Positions 16,000 to 23,690 of a stretch of 64,000 bases of DNA are shown in pieces (the stretch's first letter is position 1; every line of letters starts with the position of its first letter). Where the stretch lies: positions 62,001 to 126,000 of the forward strand of contig NZ_JAVFWO010000004.1 of NCBI RefSeq assembly GCF_031085295.1, written 5' to 3'. The stretch comes from Microbacterium psychrotolerans. Lineage in GTDB: Bacteria > Actinomycetota > Actinomycetes > Actinomycetales > Microbacteriaceae. The notes beneath the pieces are model-generated. The model saw only the letters and a list, made by a program, of their open reading frames with translations. It was not told the DNA's origin and searched no databases. The position numbers and the translations under genes were made by a program.

Positions 16000-16779
16000 T
16001 CAGTCGTCGCTCTCGTCGCCGGCGGCGACCACCGCGAACTCGGCGTCCAGGTCGATCTCGACGAACTCGCCGCCCTGGGTCAGAACTGTGACGTCCCACG
16101 GCGAGGTGCTGTCGTCATCGGCCTCGATCTCGACGATGCGCCCGTCGGCCTCGGCGAGCGCCGCATCCACGATCGCGGCGATCGCGTCGGCGTCGAGGAC
16201 GTTCTGGGGCGCCGTGTCGTCCGAGTCGGCGGACTCGGTGGATACGACGGACGCCTCGCCCGACGCGTCGACGCGCACTTCGGTCTCGGCACCGCCCTCG
16301 GCCTCGAGCGTCACCTCGGCGCCGCCGTCCCGCTTCAGATCGATCGACACCGGCTCGCCCTCACCCGCGGCGGATGCCGCGTCGATCATCGCGACCAGGT
16401 CGTCGGCGGAGTCGGTGCCCAGATTCGACAGATCGCCGGCGGCGCTGTCGCTGTCGTCGCCGGCGCTGTCGTCGCGCGAGTCGTCGTCGCTGGAGTCGGC
16501 CGACACCGACGACGTGGTGTCGTCATCGTCGGCCTCGTCCGCGATCGCCTCGCCGACCGCGATGCCGCCACCGGCGAGGACGGCGACCGCGAGCACTGCG
16601 CCGCCCGCGATCAGCAGGCTGCGGGTGCGACGGCCCTTCCGGGCGGGAACGGCCTCAGGCGGGCCCGCGATCACGTCGGCCTGGCCGCCCGGGGCGGGGG
16701 CCGGAGCCGCGGCGACCACCTCGGTCTGATCGGCGGGGCGGGCGGGGGAAGTCTCGGGGGTGCTGTTCTTGTCATCCAT
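16000..16779 (-). CDS. Acidic membrane-anchored PepSY-like protein
   Basis: 259 residues: a Pro/Ala-rich cytoplasmic N-terminus, basic RKGRRTR stop, one membrane helix (about 54-76), then an extracytoplasmic domain that begins with a run of Asp/Ser (about 80-120) and ends with a PepSY-like unit (about 195-255: DADAIAAIVDAALAEADG, then VEIEADDDS and a beta pair). PepSY proteins next to two-component systems are common and are thought to sit at the cell surface. It is downstream of the sensor kinase gene on the same strand and has its own promoter region with three direct repeats shared with the regulator promoter. The function is unknown; a target of the system is likely. Confidence 0.7.
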   Translation of the reverse strand: MDDKNSTPETSPARPADQTEVVAAAPAPAPGGQADVIAGPPEAVPARKGRRTRSLLIAGGAVLAVAVLAGGGIAVGEAIADEADDDDTTSSVSADSSDDDSRDDSAGDDSDSAAGDLSNLGTDSADDLVAMIDAASAAGEGEPVSIDLKRDGGAEVTLEAEGGAETEVRVDASGEASVVSTESADSDDTAPQNVLDADAIAAIVDAALAEADGRIVEIEADDDSTSPWDVTVLTQGGEFVEIDLDAEFAVVAAGDESDD

Positions 16780-16802
16780 GTTCCGATGGTGCCGATCGGT
16801 CG

Positions 16803-16830
16803 CTGAAGCAGGCCTGAAGCATCCTGAAGC
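16803..16830. promoter_or_regulatory. Triple direct repeat CTGAAGC (candidate response-regulator box)
   Basis: Three exact CTGAAGC heptamers at 16803, 16814 and 16824, 11 and 10 bp apart, i.e. on one DNA face, starting 23 bp upstream of the PepSY-like ATG. The same heptamer pair (one mismatch) lies at the same distance from the response-regulator start. Confidence 0.6.
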
Positions 16831-16835
16831 CCTGT

Positions 16836-18140
16836 TCAGGGTGCCGCGGGAAGCACGACCGTGAACCGCGCGCCGCCGAGCGGCGAATCCTCGACGCCCA
16901 CGCTGCCGCCCTCGGCCTCCGCGATCGCGCGGGCGATCGCCAGGCCCAGCCCACTGCCGCCGGCGTCGCGTGCACGTCCCTCGTCGAGGCGCACGAAGCG
17001 CTCGAAGATGCGCTCGCGCTCCGCCGCCGGAACGCCCGGGCCGTCGTCATCGACGGTCAGCAGCACCTGCCCGTCACTCTCGAGCACCCCGATCGCGACA
17101 GCCGATCGCGCGTGCCGCGCCGCGTTGTCGGCGAGATTGCGCACGAGCCGGCCCACCAAGCGGACGTCACCGCGCACCCGTGCGGCATGGATGCCGGACC
17201 CATCGACCACCGCGCCCGCGGCGCGGAGCCGCGTGATCTCCGCGAAGGCGAGGTCGTCGAGGTCGATGGCCTCCTGGCGGATCACGGGACTCTCGTCGAG
17301 CCGCGTCAGCAGCAGCAGCGCGTCGACGAGCTCCTGCATCCGCAGTCCTTCGTCGTGGACCACCCCGGCGAGATCGCCGACCGACGTCGCGTCCGGGTGC
17401 AGCTGTGCCAGCTCGGCGTGCTGGCGTATCGTCGCGAGCGGGGATCGCAGCTCGTGCGAGGCATCCGATATGAACCGGCGTTGCGCCGGGGCTGCGGCAT
17501 CCAACCGATCCAGCATTCGATTCATCGTGCCGGCGAGCGCGGCGATCTCGTCGCCCGATGCCGGCACGGCGATGCGCCGGTCGAGGCGATCGGCGGAGAT
17601 GTCGTCCACCTCCGCGCGGATGCGCTCCACCGGGCGGAGAGCACGTCCGACCACCCACCACGTGATCGCGGCGACCAGCGCGACTACGGCGACGACCGCG
17701 ACGGCGAGCAGCAGCGCGACCGTGGCGAGTGTGCTCTGGTCATCCTCCACCGACACGGCCAGAAGCAGCGTGCCGCCCTCGTCGAGGTCTTCCCGCACGA
17801 CGACCATCGCCTCGTCGTCGTAGGCGATCACGGGGGCTCCGTCGATGTCGGGCAGGTCGCCGCTGTCGGCCTCTTCCGACGCGGCGGCGACGCGCCCGCC
17901 CTCGTCGAGGACCTGCGCGACGTCGTCGTCCAGCTCGGTCACCACCGCCGGTCCTTCGGCGTCGATCCTGGCCGCGAGCTGCTCGGCGCGCGTCTCGGCC
18001 GCGCTCAAAGTGGCGTCGCGGATGCTGACGGACAGGATGCCGTAGAACGCCAATGCCCCTAGCACCAGCGCGGCGGCGACGACCAGCGTCGAGGCCGCGG
18101 TGATGCGGGTCCGCAGCGAACGGCTACGCCGCTCAGCCAC
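16836..18140 (-). CDS. Sensor histidine kinase (two-component system)
   Basis: 434 residues: helix 1 (about 12-38), an acidic extracytoplasmic sensor of ~110 residues, helix 2 (about 150-173), HAMP, HisKA with SDASHELRSPLATIRQH (phosphoacceptor His), and a catalytic domain with N (RNLADNAARHA), G1 (VDDDGPGVP) and G2 (GGSGLGLAI) boxes. Its start overlaps the response regulator stop by 8 nt. The strongly acidic sensor region suggests cation or peptide sensing. The PepSY-like gene follows 56 bp downstream. Confidence 0.95.
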   Translation of the reverse strand: MAERRSRSLRTRITAASTLVVAAALVLGALAFYGILSVSIRDATLSAAETRAEQLAARIDAEGPAVVTELDDDVAQVLDEGGRVAAASEEADSGDLPDIDGAPVIAYDDEAMVVVREDLDEGGTLLLAVSVEDDQSTLATVALLLAVAVVAVVALVAAITWWVVGRALRPVERIRAEVDDISADRLDRRIAVPASGDEIAALAGTMNRMLDRLDAAAPAQRRFISDASHELRSPLATIRQHAELAQLHPDATSVGDLAGVVHDEGLRMQELVDALLLLTRLDESPVIRQEAIDLDDLAFAEITRLRAAGAVVDGSGIHAARVRGDVRLVGRLVRNLADNAARHARSAVAIGVLESDGQVLLTVDDDGPGVPAAERERIFERFVRLDEGRARDAGGSGLGLAIARAIAEAEGGSVGVEDSPLGGARFTVVLPAAP

Positions 18141-18810
18141 CGTCGGCCGCCAGACGGTAACCCGCGCCGCGGATGGTCTCGATCGCCGTTCGGCCGAACG
18201 GCCGGTCGACCTTGCGCCGCAGGTGACCGACGTAGACCTCGACGATGTTCGGGTCGCCCTCGAAGTCGTCGTTCCAGACGCCGGCGATCAGATCGCGCTT
18301 GGAGATCACCTGACCGCGGTGACGCATGAGGTGCTCGAGCACGGAGAACTCCCGCGACGTGAGGTCGACGTCGGTATCGCCGCGCCGCACAGTACGGGCA
18401 CCGGGGTCGAGCCGCAGATCACCCGCCTCGAGCACCGTCGGCCGCTCGACACCGCCTCGGCGGATCAGCGCACGCAGACGGGCGACGAGCACGGCGAACG
18501 AGAAGGGCTTGGTCACATAGTCGTCGGCGCCGGTCTCGAGCGCCTCGACCTGGTCCCACTCGCCGTCCTTCGCCGTGAGCATGAGCACCGGCGTCCAGTT
18601 CTCCTCTGCCCGCAGCGCCTCGCAGACCTTCCATCCGCTCATGCCCGGCATCATCAGGTCGAGCACGATGGCGTCGTACGCGGTCTCCCGGGCACGCCAA
18701 AGCCCGTCCACACCGTTGTGGGCGACGTCCACCCCGAACCCCTCCGCCTCGAGTCCACGACGGATGCCGTCGGCGAGGCGCACCTCATCATCCACCACGA
18801 GAATCCGCAT
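18133..18810 (-). CDS. Response regulator, OmpR/PhoB family
   Basis: 225 residues from ATG 18810 (MRILVVDDE). Receiver domain with acidic pocket DDE, phosphorylated Asp in VLDLMMPGMSGW (D51), conserved Thr in MLTAKD and Lys in VTKPFS; C-terminal winged helix ending HLRRKVDRPFGRTAIETIRGAGYRL. No clear ribosome site: a CAGACT hexamer 7 nt before the ATG fits a leaderless message. Direct repeats at 18835-18852 suggest autoregulation. Confidence 0.95.
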   Translation of the reverse strand: MRILVVDDEVRLADGIRRGLEAEGFGVDVAHNGVDGLWRARETAYDAIVLDLMMPGMSGWKVCEALRAEENWTPVLMLTAKDGEWDQVEALETGADDYVTKPFSFAVLVARLRALIRRGGVERPTVLEAGDLRLDPGARTVRRGDTDVDLTSREFSVLEHLMRHRGQVISKRDLIAGVWNDDFEGDPNIVEVYVGHLRRKVDRPFGRTAIETIRGAGYRLAADGG

Positions 18811-18834
18811 CGGCCCCAGTCTGGCCCTCGCCGG

Positions 18835-18852
18835 CTGAATCCGGCCTGAAGC
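18835..18852. promoter_or_regulatory. Direct repeat CTGAATC / CTGAAGC (candidate autoregulatory box)
   Basis: Two heptamers 11 bp apart starting 24 bp upstream of the response-regulator start codon, matching the triple repeat ahead of the PepSY-like gene (16803-16830) in sequence, spacing and distance to the ATG. Confidence 0.55.
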
Positions 18853-19050
18853 GCGCGCCTCGTCGCCCTCGCGCTGCCACGTCAGCGGGCGGATGAGCCA
18901 AACCGCAGAGTCCGGACGCTCGTACCGTATCGGGTGTTCGTCCCGTCTCATCACATCCGCTCGCCGGCGTGCTGGCGGCCGAGTGGGGCAAGATGCAGAA
19001 CCACCCAGTGTGCACGGGGGCGCGTTCCGCCGGAACCAGGATGCGGCAGG

Positions 19051-19356
19051 TCAGCTCCGAAGCACCGACTCCAGCAATCCCGGAAACAGCTCGTCGAGAT
19101 CCTCGCGCCGGAGGGTCAGCATCCGCCCGCGCCCGTTCGGCTCGTTGCGGATGACGCCGGCCTCGCGGAGGACTTTCATGAAGTGCGACTTGGTGGACTT
19201 CGGCAGGCTCGGGTCAGTGGCATGGCAGGCGGCCATGTCGAGGGGACCATCGGCGAGCTGGCGCGCGATAGCGAGGCGCTCGGGGTCGCTGAGCGCGAAG
19301 AGCACGTCCGTCAGTTGGATCTCGGAGCGCTCGGGGTGCGGAAGATCCCCAGACAT
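19051..19356 (-). CDS. ArsR-family winged-helix repressor
   Basis: 101 residues: LTDVLFALSDPERLAIARQL, a recognition helix LPKSTKSHFMKVLREAG, and the wing VIRNEPNGRGRMLTLR, as in ArsR/SmtB or DUF2087-like small regulators. No metal-binding Cys pair, so a non-metal ligand is likely. The ATG at 19356 is preceded at 6 nt by TATTAT, a near-consensus -10, so the message is probably leaderless. Divergent from an MFS exporter; paired operators lie in the gap. Confidence 0.88.
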   Translation of the reverse strand: MSGDLPHPERSEIQLTDVLFALSDPERLAIARQLADGPLDMAACHATDPSLPKSTKSHFMKVLREAGVIRNEPNGRGRMLTLRREDLDELFPGLLESVLRS

Positions 19357-19357
19357 A

Positions 19358-19375
19358 GTTCGATAATAGTTGAAC
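19358..19375. promoter_or_regulatory. Operator copy 1: GTTCGA-N6-TTGAAC
   Basis: Near-perfect inverted repeat (11 of 12 arm bases pair) covering the TATTAT -10 hexamer and start region of the ArsR gene. A perfect copy lies 47 bp away at 19405-19422. Confidence 0.65.
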
Positions 19376-19404
19376 AATCGCGCTGAGGCACGTACGCTCC
19401 AATA

Positions 19405-19422
19405 GTTCGAGATAATTCGAAC
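19405..19422. promoter_or_regulatory. Operator copy 2: GTTCGA-N6-TCGAAC
   Basis: Perfect inverted repeat ending 13 bp upstream of the MFS start codon. Same half-site and spacer length as the copy at 19358-19375, which supports one regulator acting on both divergent genes. Confidence 0.65.
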
Positions 19423-19435
19423 CGAGGGAGCAGCC

Positions 19436-20692
19436 ATGACCAACACCGCCTCCAGCGCAGTCGTCGAGCGGGCGAAGCGAGACGAAGCGCTCCCGCGTCG
19501 CACCCATTTCGGTTTCGTCCTGGCGATCGCGTCGCAGATCCTGATGATGGTCGGGGCCAGTGCGCCCTCGCCGTTCTACCCGGTACTCGCGCAGAGCATC
19601 GGGTTCGATGCGATCGTCATCAGCGCCGTGTTCGCGGTGTACGCGGGGGCGCTGCTGCTCACCCTGCTGACCGCCGGCTCGCTCTCGGACCATGTGGGCC
19701 GTCGACCGGTGGTGATCGCAGGGTTCGTAATGCTGTCGGGGAGCATGTTCCTGTTCTGGCATGCGGATGCCGTCGCTCTGTTGTTCTTCGCCCGGATCTT
19801 GCAGGGCGTGGCGAGCGGTCTGCTCATCTCAGCGCTGTCGGCGACCGCTCTCGACTTCGCGCCGGACGGACGCGCGGGCATCGCGGGACTCTGGAACGCG
19901 CTGAGCCCCGGCATCGGTCTTGCCCTCGGCGCCCTGGTCTCGGGCGTGCTGCTCGACGTGAGCGGCACCGCGCTGCTCGACGTGTTCGCTCCGCTGAGCA
20001 CCGTGTATGCGGTGCTCGCGGTGCTGTTCTTCCTGGTGCCGGAGACTGCTCCGCGCAGGCCGGGAGTGTGGGGGTCGCTGCGCTTCCGGTTGACGGTTCC
20101 GTCGGCGATCCGCGCGGATTTCTGGCGCGGAGCTCCGGCCGTGGTCGCCGGTTGGGCGACAGGCGGACTGTTCCTGTCGCTCGGCGCGAACATCGTCCGC
20201 AGTGAGCTGGGCGGCGAGGTGCACTTCTGGCAGGGGCTCGGGGTCGTGCTGCTTGCCGGCGTCGGCGCCGTGGCGGCATTCGTGCTGCGGAAGCGTACGG
20301 CGCGGACGTTGGTGCTGTTCGGCACCGCAGCGCTCGGTGCAGGGACACTGCTGTCGCTGGTCGCGCTCGGTGTCGAGTCGCTGCCGTTCTACCTCATCGC
20401 GACCGCGGTGACCGGGATGGGTTTCGGCACCGGGTTCTCCGGTGTGATCGCCTCCCTGGCTCCGCGGATTCCCGCGGCCGAGCGGGCAGACACGTTCGCC
20501 GTGCTGTACGTGCTGGCATACCTGTCGTTCGGTGTGCCCGCGGTCATCGCGGGGGCGCTGGTGGGGGTTGTCGGCTTGGGCGCTGTCGTCGCGGGGTACG
20601 GGGTCGTGGTGGTAGTGCTGGCGGGGGTCGCGTTCGGGTTGCGCGTGCGGCGCGGGGGTGACAGCATCCGCCTCGGGGATCGGGCCGCTTGA
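19436..20692 (+). CDS. MFS transporter (probable drug/metabolite exporter)
   Basis: 418 residues with about 12 hydrophobic helices. The loop 2-3 signature GSLSDHVGRRPVV (MFS motif A) is clear, and the N-half resembles 12-helix exporters. GGGAG stands 5 nt before the ATG. Immediately upstream lies a perfect ArsR-type operator, so expression is probably induced when the small repressor binds its ligand. Substrate unknown. Confidence 0.88.
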   Translation: MTNTASSAVVERAKRDEALPRRTHFGFVLAIASQILMMVGASAPSPFYPVLAQSIGFDAIVISAVFAVYAGALLLTLLTAGSLSDHVGRRPVVIAGFVMLSGSMFLFWHADAVALLFFARILQGVASGLLISALSATALDFAPDGRAGIAGLWNALSPGIGLALGALVSGVLLDVSGTALLDVFAPLSTVYAVLAVLFFLVPETAPRRPGVWGSLRFRLTVPSAIRADFWRGAPAVVAGWATGGLFLSLGANIVRSELGGEVHFWQGLGVVLLAGVGAVAAFVLRKRTARTLVLFGTAALGAGTLLSLVALGVESLPFYLIATAVTGMGFGTGFSGVIASLAPRIPAAERADTFAVLYVLAYLSFGVPAVIAGALVGVVGLGAVVAGYGVVVVVLAGVAFGLRVRRGGDSIRLGDRAA

Positions 20693-20789
20693 ACGCAGTC
20701 GGTGCCGATCTCATTCGTTGCACTCCCGAAGCCCCGGCTTCAGACCGATGGCGGAGACGGGATCCACAGCACTCGCTACCGTGGGCAGC

Positions 20790-21341
20790 ATGACGCGCGT
20801 GTGGCTGACGGAATGGGAGTGGGCGTGTTGCGGTGACGCGTTCGTTGTCGGCGACGAGGTCGACTTCGGCATCGCGACGCGCAGCCCGGATCCGTCGCTC
20901 GCTGAGCTGCTCGGTCCGGCGTTGGTCGCAACGGTGGACGCAGTCGAGTCGCACCACGAAGAGGAATTCGCCGATCGGGTGCGCGGTCGCGTGACCGCCG
21001 TGCACGCAGTCGCGCATGAAGTCGCGGAACGTCGCTCCTTGCGTCGTCCTGGTCACGGTGCGCCGCCGGATGCAGTCATGCCTCCGGACGGCGAGGACTG
21101 GCCGATGGTCCGCCGTGACCTCGGCGGCGGCATGTTCGTCGGCTCAAGACCGTCACGGTATGTGAGTGAGATTGTTCCCCTGCCTGGCACTGCCACGCTC
21201 GAGCCGACCCGCGGCGTGCGGCTGCCCTCGGCAGAAATGCACGCCCCTCTGCCGAGGGCTGGCACCAACATGAGCGATCCACCCACAGAACTGAGCGCGC
21301 GCTCACTCGCCGGCTGGCTGGTGGATGTCGAAGATCGCTGA
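20790..21341 (+). CDS. DUF6578-like protein
   Basis: 183 residues beginning MTRVWLTEWEWACCGDAFVVGDEV; the Trp-x-CCG-x-F-x-VGD-x-V pattern at the N-terminus is what I associate with DUF6578. The C-terminal half (Pro/Arg-rich, with RRDLGGGMFVGSRPSRYVSEI) is less typical. No ribosome site; TACCGT sits 7 nt before the ATG, suggesting leaderless translation. Function unknown; the Cys pair could bind metal. Confidence 0.6.
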   Translation: MTRVWLTEWEWACCGDAFVVGDEVDFGIATRSPDPSLAELLGPALVATVDAVESHHEEEFADRVRGRVTAVHAVAHEVAERRSLRRPGHGAPPDAVMPPDGEDWPMVRRDLGGGMFVGSRPSRYVSEIVPLPGTATLEPTRGVRLPSAEMHAPLPRAGTNMSDPPTELSARSLAGWLVDVEDR

Positions 21342-21527
21342 TTCAGAGCGCGCAGTCGCAGGCTCAGCGACCCGCTCGCGAAGCGCAACGCACACCTTGT
21401 GGCCGCGCTGCGCTGAGCTCGGCAGATTACGCACGAAGGCCCGACCGGGCACTGGCGAGGCGAGTCCGCTGCCGCGCCCAGCGACCCAACCGCGCGCGCC
21501 CCGCGTGGGTGTTGGTATCGTCGCCGG

Positions 21528-22043
21528 GTGAGTTCCGCGCACGTCCTGATCCTGCACGGCTCACCTGGCTCGGGGAAGACGACGCTGGCTCGGACGATCT
21601 CCGAGCAACTCCGGGCCGACAGCATCCCACACGCCGTCATCGATGCCGACGAGCTGAACCTCATCTTCCCGTCGCCCCGTCGAGACTTCTGGCTCGCCAA
21701 CCTCGCGGCGATCTGGCCGAACTACGCGCAGGTGCCCGACATTCGCGTGATCATCCCCACCGTCGTCGCCGACGCAGAGCGACTCGAGCAGATACGCGCC
21801 GCGGTCCCAGCAGCGTCCTTCGTCGTGTGCGAGTTGACTGCCCCCCTCGACGTGCTCAAAGCGAGGGTGACCGAGCGGGAACCGACGGACGAGTGGCGGG
21901 TGTCACTTCGCGCTTGGGTGGATCACCATGCCGCCCGGACCGATCTGGAGCAGATCCGCGACGTGCTGGTCTCGACGCATGACCGGAGCGAGGAGGACGC
22001 GGCGCGGGAGGTACTGCGGGTCATCGGCTGGACCGTGTCCTGA
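21528..22043 (+). CDS. P-loop NTPase/kinase-like protein
   Basis: 171 residues with Walker A GSPGSGKTT at 11-19, a DADEL at the end of strand 2, VCELTAPLDVLKARVTERE resembling the lid/LID-arginine region of small-molecule kinases, and a C-terminal helix pair. Similar to adenylylsulfate-kinase or shikimate-kinase-like AAA_33 proteins. GTG start with TATCGT 6 nt upstream and no ribosome site. Substrate unknown. Confidence 0.75.
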   Translation: MSSAHVLILHGSPGSGKTTLARTISEQLRADSIPHAVIDADELNLIFPSPRRDFWLANLAAIWPNYAQVPDIRVIIPTVVADAERLEQIRAAVPAASFVVCELTAPLDVLKARVTEREPTDEWRVSLRAWVDHHAARTDLEQIRDVLVSTHDRSEEDAAREVLRVIGWTVS

Positions 22044-22192
22044 CGCGATCCAGGTTCGCCGACGGGCGCTTCGCGAACCGTGTCGTGCTGGTCGCCACGA
22101 GCCGCCGCGGCAGACGATGCCCTCCCGCCCTCAAGTCGACCGGTTTGTGCTGCTGCTGCCGGGCACCGCTCGGCGTGTGAGCGCGCCCCCGG

Positions 22193-22660
22193 CTAAAGCA
22201 CGGGCACCCGGTTCTCGTGTTCGTCGAGGACCCACACCTGCGACGCCGTCGCGAGGTACAACCGGTGGGGCGAGTCTCCCGAGACTTTCGACTCGTCCCA
22301 GGTCGACAGTCCGGATGCCTCGCACTTTGCGTTGAACACCGCGAGTGCAGCGGCGAGTTCGTGGTCCGGCACCTGCGCTGCGGCCGCCTCCACGTACACC
22401 GCGCTCGCGGAACCCACCTGGACGGTCGAGTCGAACACGGCGAGCGCGATCTCGGCGCGCTGGGCGACGTTCTGCGAGTGTCGCCGCGTGGTTCGGGACA
22501 CCCAGACATACTGGCGCAGACCGCGTTCCGCGAACCAGACCGGTGTCACCCACGGTCGTCCGTCGACGTCGGCGGTGGCGAGGGTTGCGTACGAGTTCTC
22601 GTCGATGATGCGTCGCGCCGCCTCTGTCGGCGACTCGTCTGGCCTGAAAGTCATGCTCAT
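22193..22660 (-). CDS. Pyridoxamine 5-phosphate oxidase-like FMN-binding protein
   Basis: 155 residues. The split-barrel signature ENSYATLATADVDGRPWVTPVWFA and VWVSRTTRRHSQNVAQRAEIALAVFD are typical of PNPOx-like/F420-dependent proteins; the C-terminus ends VWVLDEHENRVPVL. ATG 22660 chosen; 22654 is an alternative. Probably binds FMN or F420; activity unknown. Stands alone on the minus strand. Confidence 0.82.
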   Translation of the reverse strand: MSMTFRPDESPTEAARRIIDENSYATLATADVDGRPWVTPVWFAERGLRQYVWVSRTTRRHSQNVAQRAEIALAVFDSTVQVGSASAVYVEAAAAQVPDHELAAALAVFNAKCEASGLSTWDESKVSGDSPHRLYLATASQVWVLDEHENRVPVL

Positions 22661-22767
22661 GGCTACCAGACGGGGCCTGCCCAGAGAAGGGCTCGCCCAG
22701 CCAGACAGCGTGAAGCAGGAATCAGAGCGTGGCTTCTGCCTCTGGCGCGCCGCTGCGCGAGCAGCGG

Positions 22768-22794
22768 GCGCAGCTGGCGCAGCTGGCGCAGCTG
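22768..22794. repeat. 9-nt tandem repeat GCGCAGCTG x3
   Basis: Three perfect head-to-tail copies. In one plus-strand frame they read as Ala-Gln-Leu repeats of a short coiled-coil-like open frame (22729-22926), which otherwise has no recognisable homology. Confidence 0.6.
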
Positions 22795-22936
22795 GCAGAA
22801 CGGATTCACGATCTGCAGCAGCTCGACGAACGACTCGAGCGCTGTCCGGGACGACGAGCCGGAACTCGTCGTCGTGCGCGACGATTCGAAGCCGGCGTGC
22901 GCGACGCGACTCCGCGACGCCGATAAAGTGCGTCGC

Positions 22937-23152
22937 ATGGCAACGGATGTGACGCTCTACATCGGTCCCGCGACGGCGTACAAGAAATTCCGGTTCGTAG
23001 ACGTGAGCGCGTGGGAAGCCGTGCGTACCCAGATCATCTCCGCGATGAACGCAGGCAAGGGCACGATCGAAATCGCCTGGAAGGGCGACACCATCGTCTA
23101 CGTATACAGCCCGTACCTCATGGTGACGTGGGTCGAGAAGACCGCGGAGTAG
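22937..23152 (+). CDS. Conserved small protein of unknown function (71 aa)
   Basis: Compact alpha/beta sequence starting MATDVTLYIGPATAYKKFRF and ending VYSPYLMVTWVEKTAE. Composition is that of a real folded protein and differs from its out-of-frame surroundings. TAAAGT lies 7 nt before the ATG, a good -10 for a leaderless transcript. The same frame remains open upstream for about 35 residues of plausible coding character, so a longer ancestral product cannot be ruled out. No family recognised. Confidence 0.6.
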   Translation: MATDVTLYIGPATAYKKFRFVDVSAWEAVRTQIISAMNAGKGTIEIAWKGDTIVYVYSPYLMVTWVEKTAE

Positions 23153-23270
23153 AGCGTCGACGAACGAGTCGGGCTCGAGGCACGCGGCCGTAGTCACGGG
23201 GATCGCACGCGGGAGGCTTTTGCCTTGTCGGCGCGACTCCGATAGCTGTGTCACATGCTGGGATGGAGAG

Positions 23271-23597
23271 ATGACAGCGCCCGATAACGCCCTCTCGCTC
23301 ACGATCGCCGGAACGCCCGACTTCGGTAGCGAGGTGCTGAAGTCGCTGTACCGGATCACGGGGCGCTCCAGCGTCGAATTGCGGCGCGCGATCCGCGACG
23401 GCGAGCCCCTCTACACCGCAGCGCTGTTCGGCACCGACCACATCCAGGTCGTGCCACGGCTCGAGAAGACCGCCGATTACCTCAGTCGTCTTGGCGTTCC
23501 GTTCACGGTCCACGAGTGGGTCAACGGTGAACCCGAGGAGATCTCGGTCGAGGTCATGCGACAGATCATCGGATCTGCCGGCGGGGACTATCGCTGA
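23271..23597 (+). CDS. Hypothetical protein (108 aa)
   Basis: Begins MTAPDNALSLTIAG and contains a helix-rich middle SEVLKSLYRITGRSSVELRRAIRDGEPLY, then ALFGTDHIQVVPRLEKTADYLSRL. The pattern recalls small proteins in which a recognition segment SSVELRRAI precedes a hydrophobic hairpin, but I cannot name the family. GGAGAG is only 2-7 nt before the ATG, so an upstream start is possible. Single gene between the 71-aa ORF and the hydrolase. Confidence 0.55.
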   Translation: MTAPDNALSLTIAGTPDFGSEVLKSLYRITGRSSVELRRAIRDGEPLYTAALFGTDHIQVVPRLEKTADYLSRLGVPFTVHEWVNGEPEEISVEVMRQIIGSAGGDYR

Positions 23598-23690
23598 AGT
23601 ACGCTTCGGCGCGGCGCTGCAAGGGACCACGCTGCGGGCTGATCGTCAGAGTCGCTTGGGTCGGCGGATCGCCTGAACGATCATGGGGAC

